NCBI GenBank assembly: GCA_040381235.1
Contig: JBEIHS010000241.1
Location: 1 to 9,363 of the forward strand
DNA from: CAIXSC01 sp040381235
Lineage (GTDB): Bacteria; Planctomycetota; Planctomycetia; Pirellulales; Pirellulaceae
Direction of reading: 5' to 3'
DNA: 9,363 nucleotides
The notes under the pieces were generated by a model. It saw nothing but the letters and a program-made list of their open reading frames with translations, did no database searches and was not told where the DNA came from. The position numbers and the translations under genes were made by a program. Within the stretch, counting starts at the first letter, position 1. Every line of letters starts with the position of its first letter. Positions 1 through 5,882 of the stretch are shown here, piece by piece.

Positions 1-314
1 ACATTCTGGACACCTTGGCAGCCTCGCTGGCCGCCAATGGAAAGAGGGCCGAAGCGGTGCGAATCGCGGAGGCGGCATTGAAGCTGGCTCGCGACAAATC
101 GCTGAAGACGCGGCTGGAAACGCGTCTGGCCGCGTATCGAAGTGGACTGCCGGTTCAGGGCGCGCGGCCGGACAACCCGCCGGCGCCAGACGCGTCTGTG
201 GACGCGACGCCGAACGCGACGCCGAACGCGATGCGAAACGCGATGCGAAACGCGACGCAGAACGCGGAGCCGAATGCGTCGCCGAACGCGGCACCAGAGG
301 CGCAAGGACGTTAA
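1..314 (+). CDS. C-terminal end of a TPR (probably TMTC-like) protein, truncated by window start
   Basis: The reading frame is open from base 3 to a TAA at 312-314; the true start lies outside the window. The first ~50 visible residues (ILDTLAASLAANGKRAEAV...) form a TPR-type helical hairpin. They match the end of the next gene (VLDTLGAAYAANGRFADAV...) at 27 of 50 positions by my own alignment, including the closing 'TRL..RL.AY..G.P'. It is therefore very probably the end of a paralogue of the next gene, although no membrane part is visible to prove this. The last ~35 residues are a low-complexity Ala-Asn-Pro-rich tail encoded by 12-bp repeats, which the paralogue lacks. The next gene starts two bases after this stop, so both should be in one operon. 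An ATG at base 39 exists but is internal. Confidence 0.8.
   Translation, partial: ILDTLAASLAANGKRAEAVRIAEAALKLARDKSLKTRLETRLAAYRSGLPVQGARPDNPPAPDASVDATPNATPNAMRNAMRNATQNAEPNASPNAAPEAQGR
204..299 (+). repeat. 12-bp in-frame tandem repeat (Ala-x-x-Asn units)
   Basis: Eight consecutive 12-base units starting at 204 follow the pattern gcg-acg-ccg-aac and variants. They encode Ala-Thr-Pro-Asn twice, Ala-Met-Arg-Asn twice, then Ala-Thr-Gln-Asn, Ala-Glu-Pro-Asn, Ala-Ser-Pro-Asn and a degenerate last unit Ala-Ala-Pro-Glu. The period is exact with no indels, so the frame is kept. Adjacent identical pairs suggest expansion by slippage or unequal recombination. The repeat forms the C-terminal tail of the upstream TPR protein and also contains the Shine-Dalgarno approach to the next gene. 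Confidence 0.9.
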
Positions 315-316
315 AC

Positions 317-2332
317 ATGGAGCGGATGTTGTCCCTTTGGCGGGTTAGTTCCCGGTTCCGCCTTCTTGTCCTGGGAATAGTGGTGGCACTCGGGGCGGTA
401 TTGCCGTTTATCAATGGCCTGAACGCTCCACTGACATACGACGATGTCGAGATTCTGGTCGACGACGTCGATACGCGTTCACTGCAGGCGGCGTGGCGGA
501 CGCCTTGGCCGCGACGTTTCGCCATGTGGACATTCGCCGTGAATCACGGCTGGGCGAAGGATAACCTCGCCGTCTACCGCGGCACGAACGTCGCGTTTCA
601 TCTGCTCGCGGGTTGGTGCCTGTTTGGCTTGGCGGAGCGGATCCTGTCCGCACCTCGGGTCCCAGAGTGGACACGTCGCTGGTCGATGGAAATGGCGGCC
701 GCGATCGCTCTGATATGGGTGGTGCATCCACTGCATACGGAGAGTGTCACTTATGTGATCCAAAGGTTTGAATCGCTGGCTGGGATGTTGATGCTGTTAA
801 CGCTCTGGCTAGCCGCTCGAAGTTGGGACGTGGATGGCTGGCGAAGCTGGTTATGGCGGTTGACGGCGATGTTTGCCGCGTGGCTGGCGTTTCAATCGAA
901 AGAAACGGCGGCCGTCTTGCCTGCGCTGGCGCTCGCGCTGGACCGCTGTTGTTTCGGCCAGGACTGGCGCGAGGTGGGGCGACGGCAGTGGACCCTGCAT
1001 CTGTTTCTGTTCGGGGGCGCGGCTTGGACAGTGTCACGGATCGGTTTGTTCGCGACCAACGAGTTCGCGTCGGCCGGATTGGGCATGGAGGGATTGACGC
1101 CGTGGAGCTATCTGCGGAGCCAGCCGGGGGTGATTTTGCATTACCTGGGGCTCGCCTTCTGGCCGCAAGATCTGTGCATTGATTACCGATGGCCGGTCAC
1201 CGATTCGGCAATGGAGATTTACGGGCTTGGCGCGGTGATTCTGGCGATGTTGGGCACGGCGGGCTTCTGGATGTACCATCGGCCGCCGCTGGGATTCGCG
1301 GCGGCGGCGTTTTTTATTTTGCTGGCGCCGACCTCCAGTATCGTGCCGATTCAGGATTTGGCGGTCGAGCATCGGATGTACGTGCCACTGGCGAGTGTGA
1401 TCGGACTGGCGGTTGTGGCCGTCGTATGGACCGCTCGCCGGATCGCTCGTCGCCAACCGGCGGCTTGGCCGTTCGCCATGGCGGGTGTCGTGTTGTCGGT
1501 GGCGGTCGTGGCGTTCTCGCTACGGACCTATGTGCGCAATCGGGACTACGTCGAGCCGACGCGATTGTGGTCGCAACCGCTCGCTAGAAACCCGGGAAAT
1601 CTGCGTGCCCGCACTAACCTGGCCGTGCACATGATGAAAGCGGGAAGGCTCGATGAATCGCTCGCCCAATTGGCGATATTGGAACCAAGCATGCCCAATA
1701 GCGCGCAATTGCAGGTTCACTTCGGCATCATCGAGTTGAAACGAGGGAACCGCGCGGAGGCGGCTCGCCGGTTCCAAAAAGCGGTCACCGCCAATCCGCG
1801 GTCCCATTCAGCGTGGTTCAATCTTGGCTCGATCCACTTCGGCGATAGCGATTGGAAGCGCGCGGCGGAGTGTTTCCGGACCGCGACCGATTTGAATAGC
1901 CGCTACGAGGAAGCTTGGGGAGCCTTGGGCTGGTCGCTGGAAAACTGCGGCGACGATCGCGGGGCCATTGATTGCTTCCGGCGCGCGTTGGAGTTGGATC
2001 CGGGCTTGCTGGTGGTGCCCGTACGGCTGGCGGATTTGTTGGCGACCTCGGCCACGCCCGATTTGCGGGACCCGGTCGAGGCGTTGCGGTTGAGCGAAGC
2101 ACTCGCGCGGCGGACGCGCGGACGCAACCGCTATGTGCTGGACACGCTCGGGGCCGCGTACGCCGCCAACGGCCGATTCGCGGATGCGGTGAAGGCGGCG
2201 CGGCGGGCGTTGCAGCTTCAGGGGGACAAGGCGAGCGAAACGCGGTTGCGCTCGCGGCTGGAAGCGTACGAGGCCGGGCGGCCTGCCGAACGTGCAACCA
2301 CCGCGATCGCAGCGCCGGGGAGCAGCGTATGA
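317..2332 (+). CDS. TMTC-like membrane protein with C-terminal TPRs (putative GT-C glycosyltransferase)
   Basis: The 671-aa protein has a polytopic membrane half (about residues 14-405) and a TPR half (about 425-640). After the first helix (14-33) comes Tyr-Asp42-Asp43, the place where GT-C glycosyltransferases carry a catalytic or metal-binding acidic pair in the first extracytoplasmic loop. Other TMTC/DUF1736-like signatures are HPLHTESVTYVIQRFE (137-152), SKET (194-197), the WPQDLCIDYRWP segment (282-293), APTSSIVPIQDLAVEHRMYVPL (337-358, written here with its two halves) and RNRDY (407-411) just before the repeats. In animals TMTC1-4 are linked to protein O-mannosylation with a dolichol-phosphate sugar donor; a polyprenyl-phosphate donor and periplasmic action are the bacterial inference. 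The start at 317 is supported by AAGGA at 304-308, 8 bases upstream, and a two-base gap to the previous stop. A non-catalytic scaffold role remains possible. Confidence 0.87.
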   Translation: MERMLSLWRVSSRFRLLVLGIVVALGAVLPFINGLNAPLTYDDVEILVDDVDTRSLQAAWRTPWPRRFAMWTFAVNHGWAKDNLAVYRGTNVAFHLLAGWCLFGLAERILSAPRVPEWTRRWSMEMAAAIALIWVVHPLHTESVTYVIQRFESLAGMLMLLTLWLAARSWDVDGWRSWLWRLTAMFAAWLAFQSKETAAVLPALALALDRCCFGQDWREVGRRQWTLHLFLFGGAAWTVSRIGLFATNEFASAGLGMEGLTPWSYLRSQPGVILHYLGLAFWPQDLCIDYRWPVTDSAMEIYGLGAVILAMLGTAGFWMYHRPPLGFAAAAFFILLAPTSSIVPIQDLAVEHRMYVPLASVIGLAVVAVVWTARRIARRQPAAWPFAMAGVVLSVAVVAFSLRTYVRNRDYVEPTRLWSQPLARNPGNLRARTNLAVHMMKAGRLDESLAQLAILEPSMPNSAQLQVHFGIIELKRGNRAEAARRFQKAVTANPRSHSAWFNLGSIHFGDSDWKRAAECFRTATDLNSRYEEAWGALGWSLENCGDDRGAIDCFRRALELDPGLLVVPVRLADLLATSATPDLRDPVEALRLSEALARRTRGRNRYVLDTLGAAYAANGRFADAVKAARRALQLQGDKASETRLRSRLEAYEAGRPAERATTAIAAPGSSV

Positions 2333-4263
2333 GCATGGCTGGCGGAGGCGCGAACGGCGGTTCGGATGCCGCAGCATCAACTACTGGAATGACGGAGACA
2401 GATCGCCCGCCCAGGGAGGCAACGCGGCAAGCCAGCGGAATGATCGAGCGGCACCCGCTATGGTGCGGGATCGCGCTCATCGGTTTGGCGGTGGCCGTCT
2501 TCGCGAATGGGCTGACCGGAGCTTTTTATCTCGACGACAACGAGTTCCTTGAGCGGCGTCCGGCCATTCGCACGCTATCGACCGCGTGGCAATCGTTACC
2601 GACGCGGCGGGTTGGCACGGTGTCGTTCGCGATCAACTACCGTCTGCATCAATTCGATCCGCGTGGATACCGCTTGGTGAACATCGCGATCCATGGCTTG
2701 GCGGCCTGCGCGCTGTTTGGGTTCGCGCGGCGCACGTTGGCGCTGCCTTGCGTTGCGGACCGTTACGCGTCGCGCGCCAACGCGCTCGCGTTGTCCATCG
2801 CGGCGGTATGGCTTGTCCATCCGCTCCAAACCGGTTCGGTAACATACATCGTGCAGCGGTTCGAAGCGTTGATGGGGCTGTTCTTTGTGTTCGCTTTGTA
2901 TGCACTGGCCCGAGTGGCTGGTGCTCGGACCGCGTGGCCATGGCTGGCCGCAAGCCTGGCCAGCGTCGCGCTGGCGGCTCAAACAAAAGAGATCGCCGCG
3001 ATGTTTCCGGTGGTCGCGATCGCCTATGACCGGGTATTCCTGGCGGGCAGCTGGCGCGAGCTGGCACGCCGCCGCGGCTGGTATCATTTGGCGGCGATCG
3101 GGATCGCCTTCTGGATGATCTATCAAGTGCGCAGCGCATTGCTTCCCGAACGCGCGGGATCGGCCGGCTTTGGGGTTGCGAGCGTGACCCCGTGGGAGTA
3201 CTTCCGCAGCCAAGCGGGCGTCCTGGTCCACTATTTATGGCTGAGTGTCTGGCCGGGGACGCTGTGTTTGGATTACCGCTGGCCAGTCGCGCATTCGCCA
3301 TGGGATATTTACGCCCCGGGCTTGCTGATCGTGGGACTGCTTGCCACGACCGGGTACGCGCTGTGGCGGGCACCGCCGTGGGGATTCCTCGGGGTTTGCT
3401 TTTTCGCGATCCTCGCGCCGACTTCCAGCATCATGCCGATCGCCGACCTGGCGTTTGAACATCGCATGTATTTGCCGCTGGCCGCGGTTGTCGCCTTGGC
3501 GGTGCTGGCCGCCGCTCAGATTCCTCGCCTGCCATGGCCACTGCGGACCGGGGCATCGGCGGTCGTGGCGCGGACAAATGACCGCGCGGTTGTTCCTGCC
3601 GGCACGGCTTCCAGTCGCCACGCGGTCTTGCCGGCCGCATTGGTCGGCGCCGTGCTCGTCGCGCTGTCCGCGCGAACGATCGTTCGCAATCGCGACTATC
3701 TCGATCCAGTGCGGATGTGGAATTCGGTGCTGGCGGTAAGTCCGTGGAACTATCGCGCGCACAATCAGTTGGCGTTGCAGTATGAAAAGCGGGGACGATT
3801 GGAGGACGCCGAGCGACATTTTCAGGAGACGTTGCGGTATCGCCCGGACGCTTGGTGGGTCGACATCGGGATCGGCAATCTACGGGTGCGACAAAACCGG
3901 CTCGCCGAGGCCGAACGCCACTTCCGCCGCGCGGCGGAGCACAAAGCGGGCGTGGGCTTGGCGGCGGCGAATCTCGGCCGCCTCCGTGAACGGGAGAAGA
4001 AATGGAACGAGGCGGTGAGGTTTTACGATGTCGCCGTGGCCCGCGACCCGGGGCACATCGACGTCTGGCTTGCTAAAGCCAACGCCCACGCGCAGTTAGG
4101 GCAAGCCGCCGCGGCGGCCGCCACGTATCGCCGAGTCCTGGAACGGGATCCGCGTTCCGTGGAAGCCAAACGCGGGCTCGCCCGCTGGCAAGCGGCCGCT
4201 CAAGCGTCCCCCGTCTCCACGGGAATTGAGCAGGACCTCGCTATTCCGGTCAGCGGATCGTAA
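2329..4263 (+). CDS. Second TMTC-like membrane protein with C-terminal TPRs
   Basis: This 644-aa paralogue of the preceding gene has a ~40-residue polar N-terminus, a first membrane helix at about 44-62, then the Asp69-Asp70 pair, multiple helices to about residue 450, and about four TPRs from 475 to 620. It repeats the family signatures HPLQTGSVTYIVQRFE (164-179), QTKE (218-221), WPGTLCLDYRWP (308-319), APTSSI (363-368), EHRMYLPL (377-384) and RNRDY (453-457). I chose ATG 2329, which overlaps the preceding TGA as ATGA. GGGGAG at 2317-2322 lies 6 bases upstream, and the alternative ATG 2335 is 12 bases away. The frame is open further upstream to 1972, but that part overlaps the preceding TPR gene and shows no family similarity. 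A Gly/Ala/Arg-rich linker at about 398-432, absent in the paralogue, separates the last helices. Expression is probably translationally coupled to the upstream gene. A paralogous enzyme with a different acceptor or donor is the likely meaning. Confidence 0.87.
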   Translation: MSMAGGGANGGSDAAASTTGMTETDRPPREATRQASGMIERHPLWCGIALIGLAVAVFANGLTGAFYLDDNEFLERRPAIRTLSTAWQSLPTRRVGTVSFAINYRLHQFDPRGYRLVNIAIHGLAACALFGFARRTLALPCVADRYASRANALALSIAAVWLVHPLQTGSVTYIVQRFEALMGLFFVFALYALARVAGARTAWPWLAASLASVALAAQTKEIAAMFPVVAIAYDRVFLAGSWRELARRRGWYHLAAIGIAFWMIYQVRSALLPERAGSAGFGVASVTPWEYFRSQAGVLVHYLWLSVWPGTLCLDYRWPVAHSPWDIYAPGLLIVGLLATTGYALWRAPPWGFLGVCFFAILAPTSSIMPIADLAFEHRMYLPLAAVVALAVLAAAQIPRLPWPLRTGASAVVARTNDRAVVPAGTASSRHAVLPAALVGAVLVALSARTIVRNRDYLDPVRMWNSVLAVSPWNYRAHNQLALQYEKRGRLEDAERHFQETLRYRPDAWWVDIGIGNLRVRQNRLAEAERHFRRAAEHKAGVGLAAANLGRLREREKKWNEAVRFYDVAVARDPGHIDVWLAKANAHAQLGQAAAAAATYRRVLERDPRSVEAKRGLARWQAAAQASPVSTGIEQDLAIPVSGS

Positions 4264-4288
4264 ATCGTATGCCCGCGGATTGATGCAT

Positions 4289-4337
4289 CACCATGGGGAC
4301 GGACCGAGTGGCGGATCGCCGAACCGTCCTCATGGTG
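4289..4337 (+). terminator. Strong stem-loop after the TMTC-like operon
   Basis: Arms CACCATGGGGACGG (4289-4302) and CCGTCCTCATGGTG (4324-4337) pair over 14 positions, 13 Watson-Crick and one G-T (4296 with 4330). The G-T pair is a valid wobble in RNA of the + strand but an A-C mismatch on the other strand, which favours a + strand function. Inside the loop GGCG/CGCC (4310-4313 with 4317-4320) forms a second small hairpin. It begins 25 bases after the stop at 4263. There is no T-run, so it may be a 3'-end stabiliser or Rho-linked structure rather than a classical intrinsic terminator. Confidence 0.5.
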
Positions 4338-4380
4338 GACATCGCCGGTCGGAACGTGTTATCGGCCAAGCCTGGATGAA

Positions 4381-4406
4381 GCGGCCCGCATCGAAATGCG
4401 GGCCGC
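4381..4406 (-). terminator. Perfect 10-bp hairpin downstream of pilin-like gene 1
   Basis: GCGGCCCGCA (4381-4390) and TGCGGGCCGC (4397-4406) are perfect inverted repeats around a 6-base loop. The hairpin lies 22 bases past the TAG (4429-4431) of the minus-strand pilin-like gene, and in that direction it is followed by TTCATCC, a poor T-tract. It separates two convergent transcription units and could serve both strands. The call as terminator is from position and stem strength. Confidence 0.55.
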
Positions 4407-4428
4407 GTCCCACGGCCCTCCGCGATCA

Positions 4429-4791
4429 CTACGTCGACGGCAGGTTGACGCTGCGAGTAAACACGGCGTCCTCGTTCGTGATCACGCCGTTGAACGTGAT
4501 GCAATTGTCCACGACGCCCGCCGGATCGTCGTTCTGATCGCACTCGTCCGTGCCATCCAGATAGTTGAAGCCGGCCGTGTTCGCGTTGTGGCCCACCACG
4601 CCATCGATCGAGTAGCTCTCGTTGATGTCCTGGATCGAGCCCGCAACGTCGGACAGTTCGCTGATCACCGCATCGCGCACCGCCGCGAGGCCGGTGAGCA
4701 GACCGATCACCACCACGGTGGCGATCAGCACCAATTCCGAGGAAACGACGAAGCCTTGCTCGTCGCTCCAAATCTTCCGCGCAATTGTCAT
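4429..4791 (-). CDS. Type IV/Flp pilin-like protein 1 (planctomycete-type)
   Basis: The 120-aa protein has a short charged leader (MTIARKIWSDEQG), then a hydrophobic helix beginning FVVSSELVLIATVVVIGLL, as in prepilins and pseudopilins cut by a prepilin peptidase. A polar domain with two cysteines (Cys83 in DEC and Cys96 in DNC) and many Asp/Asn residues follows. The Glu of the helix is six residues after the Gly-Phe cleavage point, not five as in canonical type IV prepilins. I chose ATG 4791 because CAGGAG (minus strand, 4799-4804) lies 7 bases upstream and the leader then has prepilin length; an upstream ATG at 4827 would add 12 residues before this site without support. It is 104/120 identical to the second copy at 5195-5557. 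I infer an extracellular or membrane-anchored fibre subunit. No pilus assembly gene (tadA, cpaB, prepilin peptidase) is in the window. Confidence 0.87.
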   Translation of the reverse strand: MTIARKIWSDEQGFVVSSELVLIATVVVIGLLTGLAAVRDAVISELSDVAGSIQDINESYSIDGVVGHNANTAGFNYLDGTDECDQNDDPAGVVDNCITFNGVITNEDAVFTRSVNLPST

Positions 4792-4872
4792 GGAGAAACT
4801 CCTGGTCAATAAGAAGGTAGGAAGCACGGCCGCCGACCGGCCGGCTCATCTGGCCCCCGAGCCGCCACGCTC

Positions 4873-4889
4873 GTAATGGCATAAATGCC
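4873..4889 (-). promoter_or_regulatory. 17-bp element shared by both pilin-like upstream regions, copy 1
   Basis: The + strand reads GTAATGGCATAAATGCC. On the gene strand it is GGCATTTATGCCATTAC, ending 81 bases before ATG 4791. It matches 15 of 17 positions of the copy upstream of pilin-like gene 2 (5696-5712), although the surrounding non-coding sequence is not alike. Here it lies within a perfect palindrome, ATGGCAT-AA-ATGCCAT (4876-4891), which suggests a dimeric regulator site; copy 2 has lost the symmetry, so it could instead be a promoter core for an alternative sigma factor. The spacing does not fit sigma-54 (-24/-12). Confidence 0.45.
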
Positions 4890-5041
4890 ATCCTAGTTGT
4901 AGACGTTTGTCGTCCAAGGGTTTTTTTACGGCCTACCGTCAAGCAAACGCGTTTTTTTGGCTGCTCGGGCCGGCATAATCGCTACCACGGGTGCTGCGCG
5001 TGGCGGATGGCGGTTTTTCGCAGAGATTGCGGATAAGGAAT

Positions 5042-5083
5042 AAGCGGCTGGACGGCGTGGCGGTTCGCCTTCCAGCCGCTTTT
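5042..5083. terminator. 11-bp stem-loop between the pilin-like genes (possibly bidirectional terminator)
   Basis: AAGCGGCTGGA (5042-5052) and TCCAGCCGCTT (5071-5081) pair perfectly over 11 bp, with a further GGCG/CGCC inner stem (5054-5057 with 5066-5069). In + direction it ends in a T4 run (5080-5083), the look of an intrinsic terminator, but no + strand gene precedes it within 750 bases. In minus direction it lies 113 bases after the stop of pilin-like gene 2 and is followed by TTATTCCTTATCC, a moderately T-rich tail. It most likely isolates pilin 2 transcription from the pilin 1 promoter region. A small + strand RNA ending here is a second possibility. Confidence 0.55.
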
Positions 5084-5194
5084 CGGTCGCGGGAACACAA
5101 ATTCAGTGCTGCGGAGCGGTTGACGCTCGCCGTCGGCTCGCGTCTTCCTGCGACTGCTCAAACGTAACTGTTCAAGCTGTATTTCGGTGAACGC

Positions 5195-5557
5195 TTACGT
5201 CGAAGGCAGGTTGACGCTGCGCGTGAACACGCTGTCTTCGTCGGTGATCACACCGTCGAACGTGATGCAGTTGTCCGCCACGCCCGCCGGATCGTCGTTC
5301 CGGTCGCACTCGTCCGTGCCGTCCAGGTAATTGAAGCCGGCCGTGTTCGCGTTATGGCCGACAACGCCGTCGATCGAGTAGCTTTGATTGATGTCCTGGA
5401 TAGCGCCCGCGACATCGGAAAGTTCGCTGATGACGGCGTCACGAACGGCCGCCAAACCGGTCAACAAGCCGATCACCACCACGGTGGCGATCAACACCAA
5501 TTCCGACGACACCACGAATCCGCGGTCGTCATTACACAATTTTCCCAACACCTTCAT
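5195..5557 (-). CDS. Type IV/Flp pilin-like protein 2 (paralogue of pilin 1)
   Basis: The 120-aa protein has leader MKVLGKLCNDDRG, the hydrophobic helix FVVSSELVLIATVVVIGLL, and a polar C-terminal domain with Cys83 (DEC) and Cys96 (DNC). Against pilin 1 only 16 of 120 residues differ, and nine of these are in the first 12 residues; the remaining 108 residues differ at seven places, several charge-changing (E/Q, Q/R, N/D twice). The leader carries an extra Cys8 where pilin 1 has Trp8. ATG 5557 is chosen for CAGGAG at 5565-5570, exactly 7 bases away as in pilin 1, and for equal length with the paralogue; an open extension to 5860 is not supported. A hairpin at 5592-5611 lies in its leader RNA. 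I infer a second surface-fibre or pseudopilin subunit with its own promoter, possibly made under other conditions. Confidence 0.87.
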   Translation of the reverse strand: MKVLGKLCNDDRGFVVSSELVLIATVVVIGLLTGLAAVRDAVISELSDVAGAIQDINQSYSIDGVVGHNANTAGFNYLDGTDECDRNDDPAGVADNCITFDGVITDEDSVFTRSVNLPST

Positions 5558-5591
5558 GCTTGCGCTCCTGAGTACCAAAAGGGTTTCATAT

Positions 5592-5611
5592 CCGCGAGTT
5601 ACGACTCGCGG
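5592..5611 (-). promoter_or_regulatory. 8-bp perfect hairpin in the pilin-2 leader
   Basis: CCGCGAGT (5592-5599) and ACTCGCGG (5604-5611) form a perfect 8-bp stem closed by a four-base loop (TACG on the + strand, CGTA on the transcript strand). It sits 21 bases upstream of the Shine-Dalgarno site of pilin-like gene 2 and so would be in the 5' untranslated leader. It could stabilise the mRNA 5' region or limit ribosome loading. Pilin 1 has no counterpart at this position. Confidence 0.4.
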
Positions 5612-5695
5612 CCGCTCTGCCACGTCCCACCGCCACGAGGGACATAACAGGATCGATAGGCTCAGTTTGTTCCCCGGCCCGGTGCTTCTCCAGCG

Positions 5696-5712
5696 GTAAT
5701 GGCACAAAAGCC
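5696..5712 (-). promoter_or_regulatory. 17-bp element shared by both pilin-like upstream regions, copy 2
   Basis: The + strand reads GTAATGGCACAAAAGCC, differing from copy 1 (4873-4889) only at the 10th and 14th bases. On the gene strand it is GGCTTTTGTGCCATTAC, ending 138 bases before ATG 5557. The same orientation upstream of both paralogues, and the longer distance here because of the extra leader with its hairpin, support a role in transcription rather than translation. Confidence 0.45.
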
Positions 5713-5882
5713 CATGGCGTTTGTGGTTGTTTGCTGCGGGGTAAGGTGAATGTTCGGCATAACCCGAATAGCTGTCACCCTCGACAAGGTGGACAGGCTT
5801 GGTTGGGGGGAAGGGTGAGCGATGCGACGGTGCGATTTTCCCGTGATCGGGGACGGGCATCGCGAGTGAACCGAGCTTTGGG

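Larger units (their letters stand above)
4792..5194 (-). other. 403-bp gap between the pilin-like genes: leader and putative promoter of gene 1
   Basis: No ORF with coding character is seen. From the pilin 1 start outward the stretch holds its CAGGAG site (4799-4804), the 17-bp element shared with pilin 2 (4873-4889), which is part of a 16-bp palindrome, and two T7 runs on the + strand (4921-4927 and 4952-4958), i.e. A-tracts read with the gene. It ends with a long hairpin at 5042-5081. A weak minus-strand promoter candidate is TTGGAC (4912-4917), a 16-base spacer and TAGGAT (4890-4895); it is not conserved at pilin 2. The part next to 5194 holds only the 3' side of pilin gene 2. The 100 or so bases at 4960-5040 show nothing I can name. 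Confidence 0.6.
5558..5882 (-). other. 325-bp gap upstream of pilin-like gene 2: leader, putative promoter and receiver-gene 3' end
   Basis: The stretch has no supported gene. It contains the pilin 2 CAGGAG site (5565-5570), a perfect 8-bp hairpin (5592-5611), the second copy of the 17-bp element (5696-5712) and, towards the receiver gene, a modest bulged stem (5772-5779 with 5788-5796) about 87 bases after that gene's stop codon. This stem has no T-run and is only a weak terminator candidate. A long reading frame continuous with pilin 2 crosses it to 5860, but its translation is Pro/Ser/His/Arg-rich without prepilin features. Confidence 0.55.

Noticed and set aside
1972..2328. 119-codon N-terminal extension of the second TMTC-like gene
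   Set aside because: It lies in another frame inside the TPR half of the preceding gene, is Gly/Ala/Arg-rich without family similarity, and ATG 2329 has a good ribosome site and the typical ATGA overlap.
1808..2480. Long minus-strand ORFs of 190 and 220 codons
   Set aside because: They are antisense shadows of the GC-rich TPR coding region, with Arg/Pro/Ala-rich translations and no recognisable domain.
4792..4827. 12-residue extension of pilin-like gene 1 from ATG 4827
   Set aside because: It would translate through the CAGGAG site that fits ATG 4791 and would break the equal length with the second copy.
4873..4889. Sigma-54 promoter upstream of the pilin-like genes
   Set aside because: GG and GC dinucleotides are present, but the spacing between them is 7 bases, not the 10 of -24/-12 promoters.
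4921..4958. T7 runs as intrinsic terminators on the + strand
   Set aside because: No strong GC stem directly precedes either run; only 4-bp stems are present, so bent-DNA or promoter roles fit better.
5558..5860. 101-residue upstream extension of pilin-like gene 2
   Set aside because: The paralogue has no such extension, the short leader start has an ideal Shine-Dalgarno site, and the extra sequence covers the putative promoter element and a hairpin.
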